This document shows, piece by piece, positions 13,001 through 25,000 of a DNA stretch of 64,000 bases; position 1 is the stretch's first letter; the number at the start of each line of letters is the position of its first letter. The DNA lies in NCBI RefSeq assembly GCF_932526225.1, contig NC_064040.1, positions 8,467,181-8,531,180 of the forward strand. Direction: 5' to 3'. Source of the DNA: Nematostella vectensis (taxonomy: Eukaryota; Cnidaria; Anthozoa; Actiniaria; Edwardsiidae). The translations under genes and the position numbers were made by a program. The notes beneath the pieces are model-generated. The model did not search any database, had not been told where the DNA came from, and was given only the letters and a program-made list of their open reading frames with translations.

Positions 13001-16000
13001 ACATGGCTTTGGAAAATGGCAAGCTTTTACCTCGGTATGTTCGTGACACATGTCGTGTTTCGTGGGAAACCTTTTACCACTGTTTGCTTAGATACTTGTT
13101 TTGTGGGAAAGGGTTTAGCGAGGTGTACTTTAAGATGCGTTACGTGTATGCTTAGACACTTGCTTTGTGGGTAAGGTTTGTTTTAGCAAGGTAGGCTTCA
13201 GGATGCGTAAATACAGTGGGAAGTTATGTTCCTTGGGAAATATTTTACCACGTTATGCTTCGAGACATGTTCCGTGGGAAAGAGTTTACCACGATTTCCT
13301 TAGAGTTTAGTTCTGTGAAGATGCTTTTACCACAATATGCTTGACAAAACGTGGCACGGGCTTCGCTTCTCAAACGAGAGAGCCCGGTGTAAAAATCTTG
13401 TAGCTTGTATTTGGGGACCGTAAGACCCTCGTGAGCCTGGATAAGGATGTTAAGCGCGTCTCTCATTGCACATCATTAACCTGTGTTGGGGGAAGTACTG
13501 TAAGAGCCGCTGGGAACATTAGTACATGTTTTAAAAATACGCTAAATATCAAATGCAAAAGTGAACGTGAAGAATCCAAAACACTGATTCTTAAAATTAC
13601 AGAAGTATGGAATTTGGAATGTTTCTGTTACGCCCCTAGTGCTGGTAATGCTTATTAGACCGAGTTGATAGCTTTTGCTGGGTAGAAATCTGGAATGCCC
13701 ATTTGGAATAACTTGGGTATGTTGTACGTATACTCAAGATTTGGCGTTTTAATTTCTGCTTTGTTAGATTCGTGCGCAATGGCGTTCTTCGGCTTCTCAA
13801 CTCAGCCGACGACAAGCATGGGTCTGTTCACCAGGATGCTGATGATGACAATGATAGCGATGACTCGATCCCGCCGCTATCCGCACGTCATCTTCTTCAT
13901 CCCCAAACCGGTCTATTCCCTTTCCCGGAACATTTCAAGGAAATCCACGCATTCGTAGTGCGTTTTAACCGAGCAAGACTTCAAACCAAGTCCAGGGAAA
14001 TCCAGGAACTGGTTGCTACGGATAACGCATCTTTAGATGGCCTCGGTCACTGCTTCACACCAAATTCCAGTTATTCCATGTCCCAGGTAGACATTGCACT
14101 GGAAATCCTACCATCACTGTTGCCAGACCTGAATGACGAAGGCTTCCAGCTCGTATTCTACCATTTAGAGCCATTGTTCACCAATCAGGAGACGTGCCTG
14201 TACGCGTTTACACATCTCTTTGATATCCTCGCGCATGCGATGGGGCCAAAGGTCACGGTGAAGAAATTCCTGAAGCCCTTGATTGAGCTTTACGACTCAA
14301 GAAGTTTAGCGATTTATGAGCATCTCACTTCCCAGGCGTTCCTATCCCAAATCATCGTCCGCTTTGGCTTGGAGAACTTCCTGACTAACTTTGTCAGGTA
14401 AGTAACAGTCGCAGTACGTACTTCATAGCCAAAGGTATAATGTATTAACGTCTTTGGAGCAAAGAACTTCTGGACTAACTGTTAGCTGAACAACTATTCC
14501 GCGATACATACTTAGCATAATAACAAATATGGCTTTTCATTTCAGTTTTGTAATCGATGCTGTTGCATTTGAACTGATGCTTCAAAAGAAGACCACGCCA
14601 CCCACGGACCGCGTCTCTGTGCACAGCGCCGACGGCATCCAGATTGAAGATGAACAACAGAAGGAGAAAGACGACAAAAGACTTTATCCCTCAGTCGACG
14701 AGGATGAAGACGATGATGTCACCAATGGTACCAACGCCATCTTTAGCGACCAGGAGGAGACGGCTGACTACGCCGTACATGTTGATGACGTAGATGATGA
14801 AATCAGTGGTGACGTAGGGTACTTCATAAAACGACGGACCGGGAAGCGGAGGACATTCAAGAGACCACCTTACAGGGAGAGAGACAGCGAAGAGGATATA
14901 CACAAAAGAGTTTCAGATAAACTTAGTGGAGAGCATTCTCGTAATGACCTTGGTGTGAGGATGGAAGAAATATTGGATGGGAGCGAGAAAGAGTCACCCT
15001 CCGATGATAGTGGCACCGATAAGAAAGAACAGGATAACAGAATGCACAAAGAAGGTGAACCTGGAGAAGTAGAGTCACGTAAAGAGAATGGTGAGTGGCA
15101 AATGTCTCTGGGTGACCTTCTTTCAACCCGTCCAATTAGATTCAAATTGTAATTTCAATTACTCGGAAAATAAGTGCATTTATGCAAACGATCATCTCTC
15201 GGTCCCGCAAGAGCCACTCTGCAAGCAAGAAAGATGCTACCGTGTAAAATCCGCAATGGAATTTAATACTAGATGCTATCAACCCTCTCGTGCCAGCATT
15301 AATTACACGCAAATATATGATTAAAAATTCAAACAACTACGCCCCCATGTCAACGCACAATATTAAAAATACCCAAATACCTTGGATTTTAGCATTGAGC
15401 ACCAAAGTTATCATATCTAATCTAGTTTTTTTTAGACAAGGTGTTATCTTGACCGAGTTGTCGTCTGAAAATTGGCTAAGGGTTTTCATGTTGTGTGTGT
15501 TATTCGTTTAGGTGAAGGCGAAAGTTCTGCTGGTGTACATAGAGGGAGTATGCTGGATGCCATGCGGGACAAGCCCATTAACAAGGCCGATACACCATCC
15601 GTCTCCAGAGCACCTCAAGGAAGTGAGTCCGAGGAAGCTGTGCCTTTCCCCAGCCAGACCTCCGACGCTAACATAACCTCTGATTCAGATATTGCGCAGG
15701 GTGCATTTAAGGACGAGGATTTTAACGGTGGAGACGGTAGGAGTGATAGGGAGTTATTGGCGTTCGACAAAGATCTAGAAGATTCCGAGGACTCTGATGA
15801 CGAGGGATCTGATGATTCAAATGATGCCCCTGATGAATTGGATGACGAAGCAGATGAGTCGTTAGGAGTAAATAGGGGACTCGAGGAGTCAATGGACTCG
15901 GAGCCACCACCCTACGACTTCTACCAGGTAGGGCTACGCGAATGACTTCTACCAGGTAGGGCTACGCGAATGACTTCTACCAGGTAGGGCTACGCGAATG

Positions 16001-19000
16001 ACTTCTACCAGGTAGGGCTACGCGAATGACTTCTACCAGGTAGGGCTACGCGAATGACTTCTACCAGGTATGGCTACGCAAATGACTTCTACCAGGTAGG
16101 GCTACGCGAGTGACTTCTATCAGGTAGAGCTACGCGAATGACTTTTACCAGGTAGGGCTACGCGAATGACTTTTACCAGGTAGGGCTACGCGAATGACTT
16201 CTACCAGGTAGGGCTACGCGAATGACTTCTACCAGGTAGGGCTACGCGAATAACTTCTACCAGGTAGGGCTACGCGAATGACTTCTACCATGTAGGGCTA
16301 CGCGAATGACTTATACCAGGTAGGGCTACGCGAATGACTTCAGAGACATAACATAAATAAAGACCCGGTCTCTATTCAATAGCACTTGATCTCTCTCCTT
16401 CAAGGATTGTGTTATCGGAAATTAATTATATTCAAGTATATAGCTTTTAAGATAAGGGTAGTGTGAATTTTTCTCTTCCTCGGGACTCAAGTATAGCTGT
16501 TGTGATAAGGGTGGTGTGATTCGTGTGATTCTTTGTCATTCCCAGGACTCAAGTATAGCTGTTGTGATAAGGGTGGTGTGATTCGTGTGATTCTTTGTCT
16601 TCCCCAGGACTCAAGTATAGCTGTTGCGATAAGGTTGATGTGATTCGTGTGATTGTTTGTCTTCCCCAGGACTCTAGTACAGCTGTTGCGATAAGGGTGA
16701 TGTGATTCGTGTGATTCTTTGTCTTTCCCAGGACTCTATTACAGCTGTTGCGATAAGGGTGATGTGATTCGTGTGATTTTCTGTCATTCCCAGGACTCAA
16801 GTATAGCTGTTGCGATAAGGGTGGTGTGATTCGTGTGAATTTTTATCTTCCTCGGGACTCAAGTATAGCTGTTGTGATAAGGGTGGTGTGATTCGTGTGA
16901 ATTTTTATCTTCCTCGGGACTCAAGTATAGCTGTTGTGATAAGGGTGGTGTGATTCGTGTGATTCTTTGTGTTCCCCAGGACTCAAGTATAGCTGTTGCG
17001 ATAAGGGTGGTGTGATTCGTGTGATTGTTTCTCTAACCCAGGACTCAAGTATAGCTGTTTCGATAAGGGTGATGTGATTCGTGTGATTGTTTCTCTAACC
17101 CAGGACTCAAGTATAGCTGTTGATGAGAAGGAAAAGGTTGCAGATCTTACCCCAGCCTATGTGTCCGCCATGGCGGCAGAGAGTGTGATGTGGCTGGCGC
17201 CGCGACTCGGCCCAGTGCTCACATCTCAGCACATCGCGCACCAACTCTTGCAGATGCTCCCGCAGTGCTACGTTGATGTCTTAGGTGAGATATGCAGAAG
17301 AAGTGTAACAGGATTTTCTGTAGATGCCATACAGCATTAAGTTACGAAGATGAATGTTGTCAGACATCCAGATACTTAGTTAATAACGGAAATATATCTA
17401 TTTCTGGAATTTTGACCTTACATGGAAATTTGACGTTTCGACCTAAACCATCAGTCTTCACCAGTGACTAGCCTAAAGGAGGGGGAACTTGAGTGGGGTG
17501 CTTGGTGAGCCATTGTTCTCACTGACCAATTTCACTATCGGGGAGGGTGCTGGAGGTAGTTTGTCGCGACCGTTGAATAATCGGATGGCGATGAGTGTAG
17601 CTAATGTGTTATTTCGGAGCAGATAGAATTTAAATATCGAAGTTTGTTTGGTCTCGATGGTATCTAGGAAGATCAGACTAAAATGTTGCGAGGGCATTTT
17701 GCCAAAATATTGTATTCCGAGCGAGCTAGAAGTGAATTACTTCAGTTTTTACGACAGCCGAGGGGCGAAAGTGTACAACTTCTCTCTCTATTATGTACAA
17801 GGAGAAACAGAACAACGTAACTCTCAAAATACCGGCCCAAGTGGCTTGATACTAAACCCAGACTTTAATTAAGACTCTATTGACAGGTTAGAATATTATT
17901 GAGAGAACCACAACGTAACGTGAACCACTATAATTTACTCATACACACAGTGAGCTTGGGTTACCTGTGGAGATACGAGGGTGTTTGGTTTGCAGCCTCC
18001 GCTACTTTCATGGTGTTAGAAGTGAAGGGCTCTTTGTATATTGTAAGCGCTGATTCCCACATGAGCTAGTCCTGCCCACACTAACTCGTTTTGTTCTTAT
18101 CAAGGTGTGGCGCAGTACGAGCAAGAAGATGAGGACCGCAAAGCCAAGTGGGTATTGTACTGCTTGGGGAGCTTCTGTATCCTGTACGGCGAGGCGTTTG
18201 TGATGCACCAGTACCTACCTCACATGCAGAAAACGGTGAGCATTTTTCCTACCGTCAATCAAGTTGTCGTCTATTAATCAAAACGTATCAGATCTGTTTT
18301 CAGTAGGACCTTGATAGCTTAGGTGGTAAAGCATCGTACTTACAATTCGGAGATCACGGGTTCGAATCCTACATTGATTCATAGAGATTAGTTCCCTTTC
18401 TCTGTTTACTTATGCTGTGGGATATTTCATTAGAATTTGACTGTGTAATAAACTGGGAGCAAGACACAGAGGTCATCAGGTAAGCCCCAAGGTGGCCTCT
18501 CACTAATGCTCCCTAGATCAAACGCCCTCTGATGACTGTGGGCGCTTAAGAAATGATCCATGGACAGATACGGGGCGAACATGAAATATCTTTTTAATTT
18601 CAGATTTCTTTCACCTATTTTACATGCACGATTTGTATTTGTCCGCTCGATATTTAAAAGGGTTTGGAAAAAAAATACTCGTTTCCAAATGCATTTTGTC
18701 ACTGACGACTTAACGACGACGCCAAGCATTTACAGATTAAAGTAATGCGTGAATTCTATCCCACGTGGCTCGCGTTTCTCTTCTAGATCACCTCACTGCA
18801 AGCCAGGTTCGATGCCCGTGGCGAGGCCTCCCTTATCGTGCTATTCGTCATGCCTTATTAGATTGCTGCACGCATGCGCATAGATGAATCCATCCCACAT
18901 GGTTCCCGTTTCTATTCCAGGTAACTTCCCTCCAAACACGGTTCGGCGCTCGTGGCGAAGCCTCGCTCGCTTCTGTGTTCGCTCTACTGAAGTACTGTAT

Positions 19001-22000
19001 ACCGTACATGTCCAAAGAAACACTAGTTGACAACTTTGAAACTCTCGTAAAGACCGTGTTCCAACCAGTTCTTCGTATCCTGTCCTCTTGGAACATTAAA
19101 TTCCCCGGGGGAGGGGAGGCACGGGCAGCACTTTGCCACAGCTATGTGGACTTGTTGACGGCGTTGAGTATGAAACTGGAGCGAGAACTGACGAGGTGAG
19201 AACGAACACGTGGTCACAAATCCTATACCACATGAAATGTTAAAGAATGTCGAACAACTTCTCCTTTGTTATTGTTTATTATTGAAAAAGAAAACAGTTT
19301 ATTAGCAAGGAAACTTCAAAATACGCAGCCTCTTTTGAAGTCTGATACTTCTTTAATGATATTTGATTTTGATTTCTCAGTGCCTGAATTAGCCGATGGA
19401 AATAAATTCTGTGTGATTCAGCATTGAACGTGAGCATAAAATGGCGGCGTAATAAGCCTTCTTTAATATGATTCAGTGCTCCAGCCTCCCTTGCCGTGTT
19501 ATTCCTCTGCCCTGAATGGACGTTGATGTGATGGGACCTTCTTCTTTCTTTTCTAGAGAACTGATGACCGCGCCTTTACAGCAGTTCTTCTCATGTTTTG
19601 CGCTGGTGCACCTGAAAAAGGAGTACCGACTGGGAGGTGCGTCCTCTACCGCAGTCACAAGCACGGCCATGGGGGGAAATGAGGGGAGCCAAACAAACTT
19701 ACTCGAACCCCAAGGTGAATATCACACATTTTTGTTTTTATGTGATCCGTGTTTGATGTCATCAAACATGTTTCATGTCATGTTTCTGTTTGTTTTTAAT
19801 AAATGGTTGTACTGTGGGCCTTGAACTCACCCATCCTATGATGCCCTGAGTCATGCCATCGAAAGTACAATCATTTGTGAACTTCTTAGGAAGCTGTATG
19901 TCGGGTTGTTCTGGTAGAAAATCCTTCGACCATGAGATCTTGTGTGACAGGCTTAGGCAATACAATTTGCCTGCTGGACGGTTGAATGCATCAGGGATTT
20001 TCTGACGGGGTGGCAACAGAGGGACAAGTTGTCACAGGATTGCTTTTCTGAATGGGGAAATGTCCCTGCCGGCGTTCCTTAAGGGACCATGCTAGGTCCC
20101 TGGTTGTTCGTAGTGATTTTCAGCGATTAGCAAATCCTAAACGTGAAAATGTGATAGTTCGTGAACGATACCACTACATCTGACACTGTCCCCAGGGGAA
20201 AACATAGCGCCATTCAATCTGCTGTGGGCAAGCTAGTTAGTCAATGTCAGAATGTTAGATTCTGCTAAACGAGTCGAAATTTAAAGAACAGTGTTCCCAA
20301 GGCTAAAACATAACCTATTGCTCTTAACAACTAGCCTATCATTATTGCGAAACACCTCAAGCTGGAATGGAGTGTTCACGCTAAGGAAATACTTTAAGTA
20401 CATTACCTTGAGTATTCCATCTTTGTTGAATGAATTCTAGGTGACATCACCCGTCCTGAGCAGATCGAGGCGTTCTGTAAGACGGCAATGTACGATGAGC
20501 TGTACTTGACCTTCAGCCCCGCCATGGCCCACCACGCGTATGTCCCCCTCTGTGGTATCATGGGTGGCAAGTACATGGAGACAGTTCTCTACAACCATGA
20601 CCTTATATGGAGTTTGTGCTGCAGCCATGATGTACAGGTAAAGGCCACCATGACCTTATATGGTATATTACCGTCAATGGTATATTACAATGACCTTATA
20701 TGGAGATTATGCTGAAACCATTATGTGTAGGTACCGTAATGATTCGAATAAGCGCCCCCTCCCCTTAAAGCGCCACTGAGGGTCTTTACATTGGCGGCGT
20801 TATTTACATTCTTTGATATTAATGACACAGCTATCCCACCCAAGCTTTGATGAGCAAGAGTCACGTGATGATGACGATGAGGTCCAGGATGATGGGAAGG
20901 CTGTGCTCGTTGGCGAAGAGGGTGAATTGAACAAGGGGACTGGTGAAGGAAAGAATACCGGGAAAAGGGCTAAAAGAAGAAGTGGCTCCAAACCGAGAAT
21001 TCCTTCTTGGCTAAGAAGGACCGAGAAAAATAAAGAACCAGACACAACAAGTATAGGGTAAGGATCGGACAGGTTAACATTAGGTGAACATTGAACACTT
21101 TGCTTGAGTAAAGTGAATTTTTACTTACTTGACTCGAGTTTTTGTTGTCTTTCAGGAGTATGCAAGTTTCATCCTCGGATCAGTACCTGAAGGGAAGCTG
21201 GCTGGAGCACTGGAAATACCAGCTGAGTGAGTACCCATGATCCACTGCTCGTATACCCATGATGCTCTACGTGAGTACCCATAATTCCCTGCGTGAGTAC
21301 CCAAGATCCACTGCTCATATGCCCATTATACATTGCATGATGCTGTGCGGGAGTAACCAAAATCCACTGAGTGAGTACCCAAGATCCACTGCTTGTATAC
21401 CCATAGTGAATTGCGTGAGTACCCATGATGTACTGCATGAGTACCCATAATTCACTTCGTATATACCCATGAGGCTCTGCGTTAGTACCTAAAATGCAAT
21501 TTGGTGAGTACCCAAGATGCGCTTTTCATATATCTGTGATGCTTTGTCAAGATGAGTACAGTGCAAATGGCTTTAATCCGGAGAAACAGGTCCAGTGGCG
21601 AGAATGATTCGCTCCTGATTTTTCTGAGTAACGCTAACAGTACCGCCAGATCTTTGAGTTTTATCGGGGAAACCGCGCTATAAAAGAAGCGTGCCCAGGC
21701 CAGCGACACCTTCAATTATCATTTACTCTCCTAGCTGACAAGACCTCTCTTTCGCGCTCCGAATAACAGCCTGAATAAAGAGCGAGATTTCCCTCTGTTT
21801 CTCCATTATTATGAAATATAGCCATAAATTTTACGCGAATATATCATGAACCCCACATACTCAACAGCGATGGCTCCTTAGGGTATAGATGTAGGCAAAA
21901 TACAAAAATTTTAACCAAGTTATCTTTCGATTTGAGTTTTACTCACTCGGTAACCCTTTCGTTTATTGTTAGAAATGTTCGAATAGAGACAAGCAATCTC

Positions 22001-25000
22001 GAAAAAAATTGCGTGCACAATTGTACAATTATCAATCATACCATCCGTGATCAACAGCCGACCAGTCTGACATGTAGTTCCATTCAGAGAATCAGCTAGC
22101 AGGGATATACGGACCGTGTAGTGCCGACTAAATTGCAGAGTTCTTAATACGAATCAAAGCAGAACAATTAACAAGCGAGCGTAACCAAAAAAGCTGGATG
22201 CATTTCACACGGCACCATAAACTTTCACCCGCACTTCGATTGGCGTTGTAAACGGCTGATAGACCGCTAGTAGTGTTTAGTAAAATTTCTTGAACATTGA
22301 TAACGTCCCAAAATTCACTTAGTTTAGTCACTCCAATCCCGTGGGACATCCGTACGCATGTTTTATGCTGTAGAACAGCTGGAAGAATATTGTGGGCTCG
22401 TATAAAGGGCCCAAATCATAAAAGTATGATTTGTGAATGGCCCGAAGAAATCGGAGTGTAATTCAAATCCGAGGTCAGACGTAACCAAATTTCCACCCAA
22501 AACAGATTCTCCAATGTCTCTTGTTTTTATATCCTCGTATTGGACTGTAATAAATCTAAATATTTTTTATTTTCTACGCAGAAACGAGAGTCATAGAAGC
22601 AATACGGAGAAAATTCTCTCCTCGCTTTAAGTTCCGTCACTACCGACCATTTTTATTTCGAGTTCAAATTCAAGAGGTCCCTATCCCTCTTATAGCGCGG
22701 TTTCACGTTTAACTTTGTTAGCTTCATGATATTTTTTTGCTCAAATAATATTGCAGATTCCAAGAAATCTCGGGAGCGAAAATCACAGTTCCACTTGCAG
22801 CAAGCCAAGTTACAAACTTTCACTGGTAAGACCATCGCACAATGCATTCCCTCTCTATTCATACCACCTCAACTTTCATCCTATTGTGTCATGTTATATA
22901 TATATGGTCCAGCATATCCACTCTCTATCTAGACCACCTTGCCATTCTTTCTATGGTGTCAGGTCATAGCGGTGCAGTGAGGTCCCTCTGTATCCAGGAC
23001 AGTGAACACTACTTCCTCTCGGCCAGCAAGGACAAGACAGTCAAGCTGTGGTCGCTGAGTAATCATGGTGGCGGTACCGCCCAGTCTGCTAGCTCCTGTA
23101 CCTACTACCATCACAGCCGTGGCGTATTCGCTGTTGACATGGTGGAATCTGTCAGGCAAGCTGCCTCTTGCGACGGTACAGTGCACGTAAGTATGCCATG
23201 GTCATGGACGGATTTTGTTCAGAGAGTTACAAATCGACATTGGTCCCTCTGCCCCATTATGAATATCCAGGTTTCGTCCCCTCTTATTGGTGAGATAGAC
23301 GAGACATGTGTCTTAACTAATGCACGGCAAATGCAAGTTAAATGGGGGGATGTTTATTGTTTTATCACGCTTGTTTTAGACCAAGTGTTGGTTTTTTTAT
23401 CTAACCGCTTAACAACGTTAAAAGTTTTAATCACAATTTATTTATCGCGATAAATATCTTTTGCCTTATTTTTTTTGGTCTGCTAGATCTGGGACCCAGT
23501 CTCCGCGAGTACAGTCAGCATCCTAGAGCTACCGCGGGGAAGTGCGGCGGTCGCCATGACAGCAATGCCTGCTCCAAGTCAGTCGGTCGTCGTGGGGACG
23601 TCAGAAGGGACAGTCAGGTAAGTGGAACACATGATCGCTTATTGGCTTCACGTGTGCTACACATGTTGCTAGGCGTGAAAGAGATGGGAAGCGAGAGAAG
23701 GGATGGATGCGGAGGATGATAGTAAAAAGGGCGTCATTCACGATGCATGTCACGAAGCATGCCCCGATGTTTCCACCAAATTAGGGGGAAAAAGAAACTT
23801 TTTCTGTTAAAAGTTTATTCAATCGAGGTGATCATGAAAAGATGGAGGCGATGATCTTCGTACAATTTTCAGGTTCATCGATGTTCGCCAGCGAGCCTTT
23901 GTGCAGGAATGGAAAACGACTACCAGTAATGTCGCTGGTAAGAAATCCAGTCTCTCCCTTACTCCTATAACCACCCCACCCTCCCCCTTTCACCCACACT
24001 CAATGCTATTGGAAGATTGTAGGTGAGGTAGACTCCTAACGCCTTCCCTTTAGCTTCTCCCTTTCTCTGTTATGACTGGCATAGCGACTTGCCCTACGAT
24101 CTATTGCTTAGCGACCTTCCCTACGATATAGTGCTAAGCGACCTGGTTTATTACTCAATTTGCAGGCTCCATCCGGGATATTTGCTGCGGGCCGGATAAC
24201 CGCTGGGTAGCGATCGGTTTTTCTTCTGGTCTTGTGTCGGTACTGGATGTGCGCGGGGGTCTACTGCGCAGCCAGAGGCGTGCACACACCAGCGACGTGC
24301 TGCAGGTGAATACCCTAAAGTTATTTGCCATTTCTCTCTTCCCTATTCTACATTTTCCATCCTTCTCTTGTTCCAGGTCCGCGCATTAAGTTCGAACTCA
24401 CTTGTGACGTCATCAGTAGACCAAGGCCTATCGATGTGGAAAGACGACGGCCAGAGACTCAAAAGCCTCAAAGGTAATCTACCCACACTGCACCTCAAAG
24501 GCAACCTACCTACAATGAACCTCAAAGGTAACCTACAAACTATGAACCTCAAAGGTATACCCACAGTGAACCTCAAAAGTAACCTACCCACACTGCACCT
24601 CAAAGGCAACCTACCCACAATGTACCTCAAAGGTAACCTACCCACAATGAACCTCAAAGGTAACCTACCCACACTGAACCTCAAAGGCAACCTACCCACA
24701 ATGAACCTCAAAGGTAACCTACCCACACTGCACCTCAAAGGTAACCTACCCACTACGAACCTCAAAGGCTACCTACCTTCAGTGTCACACTGAACCTTAA
24801 AGGTAACCTACCCACACTGAACCTCAAAGGTAACCTACCCACACTGCACCTCAAAGGTAACCTACCCACTACGAACCTCAAGGGCTACCTACCCTCACTG
24901 CCACACTGAACCTTAAAGGTAACCTACCCACACTGAACCTCAAAGGTAACCTACCCACACTGAGCCTCAAAGGTAACCTTCCCACACTGCCAGACTGAGC

